A stretch of 64,000 nucleotides of DNA from Neisseriaceae bacterium. GTDB taxonomy: Bacteria; Pseudomonadota; Gammaproteobacteria; Burkholderiales; Chromobacteriaceae. Below are positions 10,328 to 21,404 of the stretch, piece after piece. The notes beneath the pieces were generated by a model. That model was not told the DNA's origin, did no database searches, and worked only from the letters and a program-made list of their open reading frames with translations. Within the stretch, counting starts at the first letter, position 1. The number at the start of each line of letters is the position of its first letter. The DNA lies in assembly GCA_027489245.1 (NCBI GenBank), contig JAIYAC010000025.1:1-64000 (forward strand), read 5' to 3'. The position numbers were made by a program, and so were the translations under genes.

Positions 10328-10368
10328 AAAGGTTGGCCGCAGGCTGCTGCTTGCGGCCAACCTTTTTT
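10328..10368 (+). terminator. Terminator made from an inverted pair of the GTTGGCCGCA repeat
   Basis: AGGTTGGCCGCA (10330-10341) and its exact complement (10352-10363) form a 12-bp stem, extended by A-T pairs to 14 bp, around a 10-base loop. Six Ts follow. It sits between ybaB and recR. Paired uptake sequences acting as terminators are a well-known feature of Neisseria genomes. This has the same architecture with a different word. Confidence 0.8.
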
Positions 10369-10380
10369 ACTGGAGCGCCC

Positions 10381-10980
10381 ATGAAAAACCCGCCCTCGCT
10401 CGACCAGCTGATCGCGGCGCTGAAAGTACTGCCCGGCGTTGGCCCCAAATCCGCGCAGCGCATGGCTTTTCACCTGCTGCAAAAAGACCGTGGCGGTGCC
10501 GACAAGCTGGCACGGGCGCTGGATCACGCGCTATTGAATCTGCGCCATTGCCAGCGCTGCCATACCTTCAGCGAAAGCCCGCTGTGCAATGTATGCGCCG
10601 ACGCCGAGCGCCGGCAGGACCTGCTGTGCGTGGTGGAAATGCCGGCCGACCTACTGATGCTGGAGCAGACGCGCTGCTACGACGGCTTGTACTTTGTGCT
10701 GATGGGGCGCTTGTCGCCCATGGACGGTATCGGCCCCAAGGATATCGACCTGGAAAAGCTGATTGCCCGTGCCGTGGATGGCGTGGTGGAGGAGGTGATC
10801 ATTGCCACCAACTTTACCGCCGAGGGCGAGGTCACCGCGCACCTGATCAGCGAGATGCTGCAGGCGCATGGCCTGCGCGTCAGCCGCATCGCCCGTGGCA
10901 TGCCGGTGGGTGGCGAGCTGGAAAACGTCGACCCGGGCACGCTGGCCCAGGCCATGTACGAGCGGCGTAGTGTGAGCTAG
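10381..10980 (+). CDS. recR: Recombination protein RecR
   Basis: RecR works with RecF and RecO to load RecA at gaps. The product is 199 residues. An N-terminal helix-hairpin-helix ([17 protein letters not shown]) is followed by a C4 zinc module ([16 protein letters not shown], residues 57-72) and a Toprim domain containing VVEMPADLL and ATNFTAEGE. The start ATG at 10381 follows TGGAG at the right distance. An upstream extension to 10333 would translate the terminator stem and is rejected. Confidence 0.95.
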   Translation: MKNPPSLDQLIAALKVLPGVGPKSAQRMAFHLLQKDRGGADKLARALDHALLNLRHCQRCHTFSESPLCNVCADAERRQDLLCVVEMPADLLMLEQTRCYDGLYFVLMGRLSPMDGIGPKDIDLEKLIARAVDGVVEEVIIATNFTAEGEVTAHLISEMLQAHGLRVSRIARGMPVGGELENVDPGTLAQAMYERRSVS

Positions 10981-11004
10981 GCAACATGCCGGTGCTCAAA
11001 CAGT

Positions 11005-11035
11005 AAAAAAGCCAGCCCCTTGGGGCTGGCTTTTG
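11005..11035. terminator. Bidirectional terminator between recR and dapE
   Basis: The stem GCCAGCCCC/GGGGCTGGC is flanked by A6 and T4 runs. recR and dapE converge here, so it can serve both strands. Confidence 0.88.
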
Positions 11036-11055
11036 CTTTGCGGCGTGGGCGCGGC

Positions 11056-12530
<1,475 letters not shown>

Positions 12531-12538
12531 GGGTGGGG

Positions 12539-13660
12539 TCAGTGGTTCAGTGTAAAGCCGGAAAAAGTGGTGTTGTCGCCCTGTGCGCCGCCTGCATTGC
12601 TGTTGCTGTCGTGATTGACCAGCCAGAACAGGTTGGTGGGTGAATCGGCGTTTTGCAGGGCTTCGTCAAGCGTGATCAGGCCGTCTTTGTAGAGGCGGAA
12701 CAGCGACTGCTCGAAGGTTTGCGAGCCTTCGCTCATGCTGCTTTCGATGGCTTCCTTGATCTTGTCGATCTCGCCGTTGCGGATCAGCTCGGAGATGTGC
12801 GCCGTGTTGAACATGATTTCCATCGCCGGGCGGCGCTTGCCGTCTACGGTTTGTACCAGGCGCTGTGATACGACGGCTTTCAGCGTGGCGGCCAGGTCCA
12901 TCAGCAGGGCGTTGCGGTTTTCCAGCGGGAAGAAGCTGATGATGCGGTTCAGCGTGTGGTAGCTGTTATTGCCGTGCAGGGTGGAGATGCACAGGTGGCC
13001 GGACTGGGCGTAATTGATGGCGTAGGTCAGGGTTTCGGCGTCGCGTATTTCGCCGATCATCAGCACGTCTGGTGCCTCGCGCATGGCGTTTTTCAGCGCG
13101 TTTTCGTAGCTGTGGGTGTCTACGCCGATTTCACGCTGGTTGATGATGGCGCGCTTGTGCTCGAAGATGAATTCCACCGGGTCTTCCACGGTCAGGATGT
13201 GGCCAGCCTGGGTCTGGTTGCGGTATTCCAGCATGGCGGCCACGGTAGAGCTTTTGCCGGAGCCGGTGGAGCCCACAATAAAAATCAGCCCGCGGCGCTG
13301 GCGGATCAGGTCTTTCAGCGAGTCGGGCAGGTTCAGGGTGTTCAGGCTGGGGACGGTGGGGGTGATGTAGCGTATGACCATGGCCACGTGACCGCGCTGG
13401 CGGAAGATGTTGACGCGGTAGTTGCCCAGGTCGTCGATCTGGCGGCCAAAGTTCATTTCCAGCTCGGTTTCAAAGCGGGCGATGTCGTCCTCGCTCATCA
13501 GGCTGTAGGCCAGACGTTTGACGTTTTCTGCGCTCAGCGCCTTGTCGTTTACCGGTACGGTTTGCCCGTCTATTTTGATTTGGGGGGGCGTGCCACAGGA
13601 AAAAAACAGGTCACTGGCCTTTTTGTCGGCCATGAGTTTGAAAAAAGGCAGCATCAGCAT
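12539..13660 (-). CDS. pilU: Type IV pilus retraction ATPase PilU-like
   Basis: This hexameric cytoplasmic ATPase acts with PilT in pilus retraction, which drives twitching and pulls in transforming DNA. The product is 373 residues. It shows the N-terminal PAS-like domain (KASDLFF), Walker A GSTGSGKSS near residue 129, the Asp box VEDPVEF, Walker B LMIGEIRD and the His box STLHGN. The sequence QTFEQSLFRLYKDGLI and the longer C-terminus favour PilU over PilT. The start is uncertain: no clear ribosome-binding site precedes 13660, and a second ATG lies two codons in. No pilT is adjacent here, although the two often lie together. Confidence 0.85.
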   Translation of the reverse strand: MLMLPFFKLMADKKASDLFFSCGTPPQIKIDGQTVPVNDKALSAENVKRLAYSLMSEDDIARFETELEMNFGRQIDDLGNYRVNIFRQRGHVAMVIRYITPTVPSLNTLNLPDSLKDLIRQRRGLIFIVGSTGSGKSSTVAAMLEYRNQTQAGHILTVEDPVEFIFEHKRAIINQREIGVDTHSYENALKNAMREAPDVLMIGEIRDAETLTYAINYAQSGHLCISTLHGNNSYHTLNRIISFFPLENRNALLMDLAATLKAVVSQRLVQTVDGKRRPAMEIMFNTAHISELIRNGEIDKIKEAIESSMSEGSQTFEQSLFRLYKDGLITLDEALQNADSPTNLFWLVNHDSNSNAGGAQGDNTTFSGFTLNH

Positions 13661-13939
13661 GGTGTGCAGCGCGCTCTCGCAAAGGGTGTCAGGCCGCTAG
13701 TCTAGCGTGAAATGCCACGGTGTGGCGCACTGGCGCGGGCCGGGCTGGCAACTTTGCCGGTGCCAGGGTTGGCCGCAGTGGTGGCGGGTGTGGCTGAAGG
13801 TAGGGGTGTTGCGCGTGCGGATGGCTAGCTGTGTGCTTGTGCTGCCAAGGGTGGGGCAGTGGAATGAAAAACGCCCCGCCAGGTTTGCCGGCAGGGCGTG
13901 TGTTAGCCGCCTCGTTGGATAGGCGGGTGGCCAAGCCGT
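13661..13939. other. Intergenic region, pilU to fadD
   Basis: This stretch of 279 bases holds one repeat copy (13768-13777, preceded by GG) and the fadD terminator at its right end. No credible gene and no clear pilU promoter were found. Confidence 0.6.
13867..13899 (-). terminator. Terminator of fadD
   Basis: On the minus strand, ACGCCCTGCC pairs with GGCGGGGCGT (one wobble) and five Ts follow. It lies 40 bases past the fadD stop. Confidence 0.8.
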
Positions 13940-15613
13940 TTAGTGCTTGACCTCGGCATCGCGCAGGGCGCGGCGCAGGATTTTGCCGACGTTGGTTTTG
14001 GGCAGCTCCTGGCGGAACTCTACCGACTTGGGCACCTTGTAGCCGGTAAGGTTGGTACGGCAGTGGCTCAGTACATCGGCCTCGGTCAGCGCCGGGTCTT
14101 TTTTCACCACGAATACCTTCACCACCTCGCCCGATTTGTCATCCGGAATGCCGATGCAGGCTACTTCCAGCACGCCAGGGTGCAAGGCGACCACGTCTTC
14201 GATTTCGTTGGGGTACACGTTGAAGCCGGACACCAGAATCATGTCCTTTTTGCGGTCTACCAGCTTCACGAAGCCTTCCGGGGTAATAATGGCCATGTCG
14301 CCGGTAGCTAGGAAGCCCTGGTTATCGATGACCTTGGCGGTTTCTTCCGGGCGGTTCCAGTAGCCCTTCATTACTTGCGGGCCGCGGATGCACAGCTCGC
14401 CGGATTCGCCTTGCGCTACTTCGCGGCCGTCGTTGTCGCGGATCTGGATTTCGGTAGAAGGAATAGGCACGCCAATGGTGCCGTTATAGGCTTTCAGGTC
14501 CAGCGGGTTGATGCACGCTGCCGGGCTGGTTTCGGTCAGACCGTAGGCTTCGATCAACGGGGTGCCGGTAATGTCTTTCCATTTGTCAGCCACCGCTTTT
14601 TGCACCGCCATGCCACCGCCCAGCGCCAGGCGCCAGGTGGAGAAGTCGACGGTTTTGAAGTCCGGGTTGTTCAGCAGGGCGTTAAACAGGGTGTTGACGC
14701 CGGTGATGGCGGTGACCTTGTACTTTTTCAGTTCTTTGACAAAGCCGGGAATGTCGCGCGGGTTGGTAATCAGCACGCTCATGGCACCCAGCTCGGTGAA
14801 CACCATCATGTTCGCTGTCAGCGAGAAGATGTGGTACAGCGGCAGGGCGGTAACGATGATTTCCTGGCCTTCGCGTACGGCATGTTTTACCCATTCGCCT
14901 GCTTGCAGCATGTTGGCGATGATGTTGGCGTTGGTGAGCATGGCTCCTTTGGAGACGCCGGTGGTACCGCCGGTGTACTGCAGGAAAGCAATGTCGTCGT
15001 GGCCGATCTCTACTTTGCGCATGGGCTGGCGGGCACCGGCTGCCAGGGCATCGTTAAAACTGGTGTGGCGGGCGATGTGCCATGGCGGCACCATTTTTTT
15101 CACTTTGCGCACCACGAAATTGACAATCAGGCGCTTGGGGAAGCCCAGCATGTCGCCAATGCTGGCAATGACCACGTTTTTCACCGGGGTGCGCGGCAGC
15201 ACCTGCTCCAGCACGCTGGCAAAGTTTTCCAGGATAATGATGGTTTCGGCGCCAGAGTCTTTCAGCTGATGCTCCAGCTCGCGCGGCGTGTACAGCGGGT
15301 TCACGTTCACCACCGTGCAGCCCGCCCGCAGGGTGCCGAAAACGGCTATCGGGTATTGCAGCAGGTTGGGCATCATGATGGCCACACGGCTGCCTTTGGC
15401 CAGGCCCAGTGTGTTTTGCAAGTAGGAGGCAAAGTTGGCAGACAGTTGGTCCAGCTCGCCGTAGCTCAGGATTTTGTCCATGCAGGCCAGTGCCGGGCGG
15501 TCGCGGAACTTGGCAGCGCTGCGTTCGAATACCTCGGATACCGACTGGAATTCGTTAATGTCAATCTCTGCGGCAACACCTGCCTGGTAATTCTTCAGCC
15601 AGATTTTTTCCAT
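13940..15613 (-). CDS. fadD: Long-chain-fatty-acid--CoA ligase
   Basis: The enzyme activates long-chain fatty acids to acyl-CoA through an acyl-AMP intermediate and is associated with the inner membrane. The product is 557 residues from the start MEKIWLKNY, which matches the family N-terminus and follows GGAGAAG. A start six codons upstream overlaps that site. Signatures are MMPNLLQYP, the P-loop YTGGTTGVSKGAM near residue 212, AYGLTETSP, and the FACS motif around NGFLATGD with the catalytic lysine in NVGKILRR. It is monocistronic, with its own terminator and a PsrA-like operator upstream. Confidence 0.93.
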   Translation of the reverse strand: MEKIWLKNYQAGVAAEIDINEFQSVSEVFERSAAKFRDRPALACMDKILSYGELDQLSANFASYLQNTLGLAKGSRVAIMMPNLLQYPIAVFGTLRAGCTVVNVNPLYTPRELEHQLKDSGAETIIILENFASVLEQVLPRTPVKNVVIASIGDMLGFPKRLIVNFVVRKVKKMVPPWHIARHTSFNDALAAGARQPMRKVEIGHDDIAFLQYTGGTTGVSKGAMLTNANIIANMLQAGEWVKHAVREGQEIIVTALPLYHIFSLTANMMVFTELGAMSVLITNPRDIPGFVKELKKYKVTAITGVNTLFNALLNNPDFKTVDFSTWRLALGGGMAVQKAVADKWKDITGTPLIEAYGLTETSPAACINPLDLKAYNGTIGVPIPSTEIQIRDNDGREVAQGESGELCIRGPQVMKGYWNRPEETAKVIDNQGFLATGDMAIITPEGFVKLVDRKKDMILVSGFNVYPNEIEDVVALHPGVLEVACIGIPDDKSGEVVKVFVVKKDPALTEADVLSHCRTNLTGYKVPKSVEFRQELPKTNVGKILRRALRDAEVKH

Positions 15614-15720
15614 GGCACTAGTCTTCTCCATCGTGTTGGATTTGCCGCCACCTCTTGTGATTCGCGGGTGGCGTCTGTGGGGATCTGCTTGCTTGCAGAC
15701 TCAAATATAGATTGTTTTGG

Positions 15721-15734
15721 CAAACGTTCGTTTC
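15721..15734. promoter_or_regulatory. PsrA-like operator upstream of fadD
   Basis: CAAACGTTCGTTTC matches the pattern (G/C)AAAC-N4-GTTT(G/C) described for PsrA, a TetR-family repressor released by long-chain acyl signals. It lies 108 bases upstream of the fadD start. This is a pattern match only, and no psrA gene is in the window. Confidence 0.4.
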
Positions 15735-15808
15735 GGAACGCAGGGCAACTGTACCGTATGTCTCATCTGGTGCAAAGCATGTGCTTGGTTTGCGGCCTGA
15801 GACCTCAG

Positions 15809-15837
15809 TTTTCTTTTGTCGCAGAGTGGTTTATAAT
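15809..15837 (+). promoter_or_regulatory. Predicted promoter of the rimP-nusA-infB operon
   Basis: TATAAT (15832-15837) is a perfect -10. A weaker -35-like TTTTCT (15809-15814) lies 17 bases upstream. The leader terminator starts about 15 bases downstream. Confidence 0.55.
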
Positions 15838-15852
15838 CGCGGCATTTTAGGG

Positions 15853-15881
15853 ATGGGCGGTTCTTCGCCCATTTTTCTTTT
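15853..15881 (+). promoter_or_regulatory. rimP leader: premature terminator / attenuator
   Basis: ATGGGCG (15853-15859) pairs with CGCCCAT (15866-15872) and runs into a T-rich tract just before the rimP start. Premature terminators at this place are known from many proteobacteria as the rimP leader. They are thought to let NusA, encoded in the same operon, feed back on its own synthesis. The identity rests on structure plus position. Confidence 0.65.
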
Positions 15882-15897
15882 CTGGAATTGGATGCCC

Positions 15898-16326
15898 ATG
15901 GATGTACGTTTGCTGCTCGAGAACACGCTGCCCGGTTTGGGGTATGAGCTTGTAGATTTTGAAATGACCCCCGGGGGTGGTTTCCGCGTGTTTATGGATA
16001 AACCGGGCGGCATTACCGTAGAAGATTGCGTCAGCGTGAGTAATCACCTGACACGTCTGTTCATGGTCGAAAATGTTGACTACGAGCGTCTGGAAGTTTC
16101 CTCGCCCGGCCTGGATCGTCCGCTGAAGAAAGAAGCGGACTATGTGCGCTTCACTGGCAGCCTTGCCAAGATTCGTACCCGCCTGCCTATCGAACAGCAG
16201 AAGCGTTTTCAGGGTCGTATCGCAGGCATCGCCGATGGCGTTGTCAGCCTGGTGGTGGAAGATGGTCGCACCGTGGCCATTCCCCTGGCGAATATCGATA
16301 AAGCCCGGCTGGAGCCGGAGTTTTAA
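15898..16326 (+). CDS. rimP: Ribosome maturation factor RimP
   Basis: RimP is needed for maturation of the 30S subunit. The product is 142 residues, slightly shorter than the Escherichia coli protein. Family segments are [33 protein letters not shown] and the C-terminal SH3-like domain ending [11 protein letters not shown]. The start may be ATG 15898 or ATG 15892, two codons upstream. The GGA at 15884-15886 fits 15892 slightly better. It heads the nusA-infB operon and sits right behind the leader hairpin. Confidence 0.92.
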   Translation: MDVRLLLENTLPGLGYELVDFEMTPGGGFRVFMDKPGGITVEDCVSVSNHLTRLFMVENVDYERLEVSSPGLDRPLKKEADYVRFTGSLAKIRTRLPIEQQKRFQGRIAGIADGVVSLVVEDGRTVAIPLANIDKARLEPEF

Positions 16327-16374
16327 TTCGCAGGACGTTGGCCGCGAACAAGAATACGGAATTTGGAGGATTGC

Positions 16375-17850
16375 ATGAGTCGCGAGATTTTGCTGTTGGT
16401 TGATGCTCTGGCAAGCGAGAAAAACGTCAGCCGCGAGGTGGTTTTTTCCGCACTGGAGCTGGCACTGGCTTCTGCCACCAAAAAGAAGTTTAACGAAGAT
16501 GAGCTGGATGTCCGCGTAGAGATCGACCGTCACAATGGTCAGTATCAGACTTTCCGCCGCTGGACCGTGGTAGATGCAGAAGCGCTGGAATATGAAGACC
16601 GCGAACTGAGCCTGGAAGAAGCACGCGAGCGTGACCCGCGCGCCGAGCTGGGTGGCGTGATCGAAGAGTCGATGGAAGCCGTAGAGTTTGGCCGTATCGG
16701 TGCCCAGGCAGCCAAGCAGGTCATCCTGCAGAAAATCCGCGATGCCGAGCGCGAACAGGTGCTGAACGAGTTCCTGCAGCGCCGCGAAAGCCTGGTCACT
16801 GGCACGATCAAGCGTATCGAGCGTGGCAATGCCATCGTGGAATGCGGCAAGCTGGAAGCCGTATTGCCGCGCGACCAGATGATTCCGAAGGAAAACCTGC
16901 GCGTGGGCGACCGCGTCAAGGCTTACCTGATGCGCATCGATCGCCTGGGCCGTGGCCCGCAGCTGGTGCTGTCGCGCACCTCGCGCGAGTTCCTGGTAAA
17001 GCTGTTCGAGCTGGAAGTGCCGGAAATCGAAGAAGGCATGCTGGAAGTCAAGGAAGCTGCCCGTGACCCGGGTATGCGCGCCAAGATGGCCGTGAAGTCC
17101 AACGACCCGCGCCTGGACCCGCAGGGCACCTGCATCGGCATGCGCGGTTCCCGCGTTCAGGCCGTGACCCAGGAGCTGGCCGGTGAGCGTATCGATATCG
17201 TGTTGTGGGCACCAGAGCCAGCACAGTTCGTGATCAACGCACTGTCCCCGGCAGAAGTGAACCGTATCATGGTGGATGAAGACAGCCACACCATGGACGT
17301 GGTGGTAGAGGAAGAACAGCTGGCGCTGGCGATCGGCCGTGGCGGCCAGAACGTGAAGCTCGCTGCCGAGCTGACCGGCTGGAACCTGAACATCCTGACC
17401 GTGACCGAAGCGGAAGAAAAACACCTGGAAGAAGATGCCAAGCTGCGTGAGCACTTCATCCGTCATCTGGGTGTGGACGAAGAAATGGCTGCCCTGCTGG
17501 TGCAGGAAGGCTTTGCAACACTGGAAGAAGTGGCCTATGTGCCAATTTCCGAAATGCTGGAAATCGATGGTTTCGATGATGCGCTGGTAAACGAGCTGCG
17601 TAGCCGAGCGCGTGACGCCATCCTGACCCTGGCAATTGCTTCGGAAGAAAAAGTGGAAGAAGTGGCCGACGAGCTCAAGGATCTGGAAGGACTGGATGCC
17701 GAGCTGGTACGCAAACTGGCCGAAAACGGCGTGACCACCCGTGACGACCTGGCCGATCTCGCCGTTGACGATCTGGTCGACATGACAGGCATGGATGCCG
17801 ATGCGGCGCGCGCGCTCATCATGAAAGCCCGCGAACACTGGTTCAACTGA
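16375..17850 (+). CDS. nusA: Transcription termination/antitermination factor NusA
   Basis: NusA binds RNA polymerase and controls pausing, termination and rRNA antitermination. The product is 491 residues: N-terminal polymerase-binding domain, S1 domain around residues 135-200, two KH domains (IGMRGSRVQ and [11 protein letters not shown]) and two C-terminal acidic helix-hairpin-helix repeats ending MKAREHWFN. The start [12 protein letters not shown] follows GGAGGA closely. A TTG start four codons upstream overlaps that site and is rejected. It is second in the operon, after rimP. Confidence 0.97.
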   Translation: MSREILLLVDALASEKNVSREVVFSALELALASATKKKFNEDELDVRVEIDRHNGQYQTFRRWTVVDAEALEYEDRELSLEEARERDPRAELGGVIEESMEAVEFGRIGAQAAKQVILQKIRDAEREQVLNEFLQRRESLVTGTIKRIERGNAIVECGKLEAVLPRDQMIPKENLRVGDRVKAYLMRIDRLGRGPQLVLSRTSREFLVKLFELEVPEIEEGMLEVKEAARDPGMRAKMAVKSNDPRLDPQGTCIGMRGSRVQAVTQELAGERIDIVLWAPEPAQFVINALSPAEVNRIMVDEDSHTMDVVVEEEQLALAIGRGGQNVKLAAELTGWNLNILTVTEAEEKHLEEDAKLREHFIRHLGVDEEMAALLVQEGFATLEEVAYVPISEMLEIDGFDDALVNELRSRARDAILTLAIASEEKVEEVADELKDLEGLDAELVRKLAENGVTTRDDLADLAVDDLVDMTGMDADAARALIMKAREHWFN

Positions 17851-17897
17851 GCCAGCCCCGCAAACGGATCGATTGCTAGAAGGAATTAGGAATACGC

Positions 17898-20831
17898 ATG
17901 GTTTTAACGAATGTAAAGCAGTTTGCGAGTGAGCTGAACTTGTCCCCGGAACGTCTTCTGGAACAGTTGAAAAACGCAGGTGTAGGCAAGCGTGGCTTTG
18001 ATGACACGCTGACCGAGCAGGATAAAAAGCAGTTGCTGGACTTTCTGAAAACGTCGCATGGCGCACGTGATGAAGGCAAGGTAACCCTGACCCGTAAGCA
18101 AACCAGCGAGATCCACACTGCCGCAGGCAGCACTGTCAAAGTGGAAACCCGCAAGAAACGTACTTTTGTGCGCCCGGAAGACCAGCCTGCTGCTGCAGCC
18201 CCTGCTGTGGAAGCCCCCAAGGCTGCCGAGCCGGTAGCTGAGGCAGCACCGCAAGTTGCTGCCCCGGTGGTCGAAGCTGCCAAGCCGGAGGCTGCGCCTG
18301 TAGCCGCTAAGCCTGCCCAGCCAAAAGCTGAAGACAAGAAAGTGGAAGAGAAAAAGGCAGAAGCCAAGCCAGCCGCCAAGCCGGCAGCTGAAGTTGCCGC
18401 ACCGGTAGCCCCGGTGAAGCAGCCTACGCTGACGCGCCCGGCACCCACTTCTATCCTGAGCCAGGAAGAAATGGATGCTCGCGCTTCTGAAGAGCGCCGC
18501 CAGGCAGAATTCCGCGCACGTCAGCAAGCACTGCTGCGTGAAAAGCAGGAACGTGAAGCACGCCGTCTGGCTGCCAAGGCAGAGGCTGCTGCACCGGCTA
18601 AGCCGGTAGTAGAAGTCAAGCCAGAGCCGAAAGCAGAAGAACTGCCGCGTTCGGCCAAGCCTACCCAGCCGCGCATGCAGCCAGCTGCTGCTGGTCAGCG
18701 TACCGATGCACCGCGTGGCGATCGCCCGGCAGGCCAGGGTCAGCGCCCGGCAGGTCAAGGCCAGCGCCCAGGTCAAGGTGGCCAGGCACGTCCGGCAGGC
18801 CAGGGCGCTCGCCCTGCTGCAGGCGGTGGCGCAGCCCCGGCACGCGGCCCAGCCGCTGCCACCACGGCACCGGCACCGGCTGGCGATGCTCGCCCAGGCG
18901 ACAAGCGCGGCCCGGCCAAGAAGGGTGGCAGCAAGGACTGGAACGACGGTAAAAAAGGCAAAGGCCTGAAAACCCGTGGTGGCGATACCAGCAACGACTG
19001 GAAATCGCGCAAGTCCGGCGGCAAGCACAAAAACAGCAATAACCAGCACGCCTTCCAGGCACCGACCGAGCCTATCGTGCACGAAGTACTGGTGCCGGAA
19101 ACCATCACCGTGGGTGATCTGGCTCACCGTATGGCCGTGAAGGCCGCCGAGGTGATCAAGGTCCTGATGAAGATGGGCATGATGGTGACCATCAACCAGG
19201 TACTGGACCAGGAAACCGCGCTGATCATCGTGGAAGAAATGGGCCACGTGGGTAAAGCTGCCCAGGCGGATGATCCGGAAGCCTACCTGGCCGATGGCGA
19301 AACCATCGAAGTGGCCGAGCAGATTTCGCGTCCGCCGGTGGTAACCGTGATGGGTCACGTTGACCACGGTAAGACCTCGCTGCTGGATTACATCCGTCGC
19401 GCCAAGGTAGCAGCCGGCGAAGCGGGTGGCATTACCCAGCATATCGGTGCCTACCACGTTGAAACCGACCGCGGCATGATCACCTTCCTGGATACCCCGG
19501 GCCACGAGGCGTTTACCGCCATGCGTGCCCGTGGTGCCAAGGCAACCGATATCGTGGTGCTGGTGGTAGCGGCCGACGACGGCGTGATGCCACAAACCAT
19601 CGAAGCGATTCACCACGCCAAAGCAGCTGGTGTGCCGATCGTGGTGGCCGTGAACAAGATCGACAAGCAAGGCGCCAACGCCGAGCGTATCCGCCAGGAA
19701 CTGGTTGCCCACGAAGTGGTGCCGGAAGACTGGGGTGGCGATACCCAGTTCATCGAAGTGTCGGCCAAAATGGGCCTGAACATCGATGCGCTGCTGGAAG
19801 CCATCCTGCTGCAAGCCGAAGTGCTGGAGCTCACTGCTGCGGTAGATGCACCTGCCAAGGGCATTATCGTGGAAGCCCGCCTGGACAAAGGCCGTGGCCC
19901 GGTAGCGACTCTGCTGGTACAGTCCGGTACCCTGAAGAAGGGCGACATCGTGCTGGCTGGCACCGCCTTTGGCCGCGTGCGTGCCATGGTGGACGAAAAC
20001 GGCAAGCCGATCGACGAAGCCGGCCCGGCTATCCCGGTAGAAATCCTGGGTCTGTCCGACGTGCCGTCCGCTGGTGAAGACGCCATGGTCCTGGCCGACG
20101 AGAAAAAGGCGCGTGAAATCGCCCTGTTCCGTGCTGGCAAGTTCCGTGATGTTCGTCTGGCCAAGCAGCAAGCGGCCAAGCTGGAAAACATGTTTGCCCA
20201 GATGTCCGAAGGCGAAGTGCAGAACCTGCCTATCATTATCAAGGCAGACGTACAGGGTTCGTACGAAGCACTGGCCGGCAGCCTGCAAAAGCTGTCTACC
20301 GAAGAAGTGCGCGTCAACATCTTGCACTCCGGTGTGGGTGGCATTTCCGAGTCCGATATCAACCTGGCGATTGCGTCCAAGGCCATCGTGGTGGGCTTCA
20401 ACGCCCGTGCCGATGCCGCAGCGCGCAAGCTGGCGGAGAGCGAAGGCGTGGAAATCCGTTACTACAACATCATTTACGATGTGGTAGACGACGTGAAAGC
20501 CGCTATGTCCGGCATGCTGGCACCTGAGAAGAAAGAGCAGATCATTGGTACCGTGGAAATCCGTCAGGTGATCTCCGTGTCCAAGGTCGGCAATATCGCA
20601 GGTTGCATGGTGACCGATGGCATCATCAAGCGTGCTGCAAGCATCCGCCTGATCCGTCACAACGTGGTGGTTCACACCGGCGAGCTGGACTCCCTGAAGC
20701 GCTTCAAGGACGACGTGAAGGAAGTGAAGCAAGGCTACGAATGCGGCCTGATGCTGAAGAACTTCAACGATATCCAGGAAGGCGACCAGCTGGAAGTGTT
20801 CGAGATCGTGGAAGTCGCACGTTCTCTGTAA
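17898..20831 (+). CDS. infB: Translation initiation factor IF-2
   Basis: This GTPase positions fMet-tRNA on the 30S subunit. The product is 977 residues. Small N-terminal IF2 motifs (residues 1-60) are followed by a long Ala/Pro/Lys/Glu-rich linker and a Gly/Gln/Arg-rich repeat region (about 260-360, with repeated AGQGQRP units). The G domain has GHVDHGKTS near 485, DTPGHE near 531 and NKID near 586. Domains II to IV end [12 protein letters not shown]. Length and linker are typical of beta- and gammaproteobacteria. The repeat-rich linker is the variable part and carries no copy of the dispersed 10-mer. Confidence 0.97.
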   Translation: MVLTNVKQFASELNLSPERLLEQLKNAGVGKRGFDDTLTEQDKKQLLDFLKTSHGARDEGKVTLTRKQTSEIHTAAGSTVKVETRKKRTFVRPEDQPAAAAPAVEAPKAAEPVAEAAPQVAAPVVEAAKPEAAPVAAKPAQPKAEDKKVEEKKAEAKPAAKPAAEVAAPVAPVKQPTLTRPAPTSILSQEEMDARASEERRQAEFRARQQALLREKQEREARRLAAKAEAAAPAKPVVEVKPEPKAEELPRSAKPTQPRMQPAAAGQRTDAPRGDRPAGQGQRPAGQGQRPGQGGQARPAGQGARPAAGGGAAPARGPAAATTAPAPAGDARPGDKRGPAKKGGSKDWNDGKKGKGLKTRGGDTSNDWKSRKSGGKHKNSNNQHAFQAPTEPIVHEVLVPETITVGDLAHRMAVKAAEVIKVLMKMGMMVTINQVLDQETALIIVEEMGHVGKAAQADDPEAYLADGETIEVAEQISRPPVVTVMGHVDHGKTSLLDYIRRAKVAAGEAGGITQHIGAYHVETDRGMITFLDTPGHEAFTAMRARGAKATDIVVLVVAADDGVMPQTIEAIHHAKAAGVPIVVAVNKIDKQGANAERIRQELVAHEVVPEDWGGDTQFIEVSAKMGLNIDALLEAILLQAEVLELTAAVDAPAKGIIVEARLDKGRGPVATLLVQSGTLKKGDIVLAGTAFGRVRAMVDENGKPIDEAGPAIPVEILGLSDVPSAGEDAMVLADEKKAREIALFRAGKFRDVRLAKQQAAKLENMFAQMSEGEVQNLPIIIKADVQGSYEALAGSLQKLSTEEVRVNILHSGVGGISESDINLAIASKAIVVGFNARADAAARKLAESEGVEIRYYNIIYDVVDDVKAAMSGMLAPEKKEQIIGTVEIRQVISVSKVGNIAGCMVTDGIIKRAASIRLIRHNVVVHTGELDSLKRFKDDVKEVKQGYECGLMLKNFNDIQEGDQLEVFEIVEVARSL

Positions 20832-20845
20832 TGCAGTGATATAGA

Positions 20846-20892
20846 GGCGGGTGCCAGGTTGGCCGCATGGCCGGCGGGCACTCGCCTTTTCT
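20846..20892 (+). terminator. Hairpin with repeat copy in the loop, between infB and rbfA
   Basis: GGCGGGTGCC pairs imperfectly with GGGCACTCGCC, and a T-rich tract follows. The loop contains the full 12-mer AGGTTGGCCGCA (20856-20867). It may reduce transcription into rbfA-truB. Confidence 0.6.
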
Positions 20893-20966
20893 TGTTTCAG
20901 CCATGAAAGCCATTGCAGCGCATAGCGGTATGCCGTGGCGGGTTTCGTGGCCAGGAGTATCAGACC

Positions 20967-21404
20967 ATGGCTAAAGCCAAAAAAGGTTTTTCCCGCTCGG
21001 ACCGTATTGCCGAGCAGATCCAGCGCGAGCTGGCCGAGCTGATCCGCAAGGGCCTGAAAGACCCGCGTGTGGGTTGGGTCACCATTACTGCGGTAGACGT
21101 TACCCGTGACTACTCGCACGCCAAGGTGTTCTACACCGTGATGGACGAGAACAAGCGCGAGATCACCCAGGAAGCGCTGGAAAGCGCCGCCGGTTACCTG
21201 CGCAACGGCATTGGCCGCGTGCTGCAGATCTTTACCACTCCGCAGCTGCACTTTGTCTACGACGACTCTATCGAGCGCGGTGTGTACATGAGCCGCCTGA
21301 TTGACGAAGTGAACGGCAATGCCACCACCGTCGAACACGACGATGCGGCCAACCTTGACGCAGAAGACGGCGACGAGGGCGAAGAGGGTAGCGATAAAGC
21401 ATGA
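20967..21404 (+). CDS. rbfA: Ribosome-binding factor A
   Basis: RbfA is a cold-shock-related factor for 16S rRNA 5'-end maturation on the 30S subunit. The product is 145 residues with a KH-like core (RIAEQIQRELAELI, DPRVGWVTIT, HAKVFYTV, LHFVYDDSI). The start MAKAKKGFSRS follows CAGGAG. A start 18 codons upstream has no family similarity. The C-terminal tail is highly acidic (DAEDGDEGEEG). At its beginning a full 12-mer repeat copy (21344-21355) encodes Ala-Ala-Asn-Leu, as if it had been gained in a free tail. Confidence 0.93.
   Translation: MAKAKKGFSRSDRIAEQIQRELAELIRKGLKDPRVGWVTITAVDVTRDYSHAKVFYTVMDENKREITQEALESAAGYLRNGIGRVLQIFTTPQLHFVYDDSIERGVYMSRLIDEVNGNATTVEHDDAANLDAEDGDEGEEGSDKA

Noticed and set aside
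15847..18066. 739-residue minus-strand open frame opposite rimP-nusA-infB
   Set aside because: Shadow of conserved plus-strand genes.
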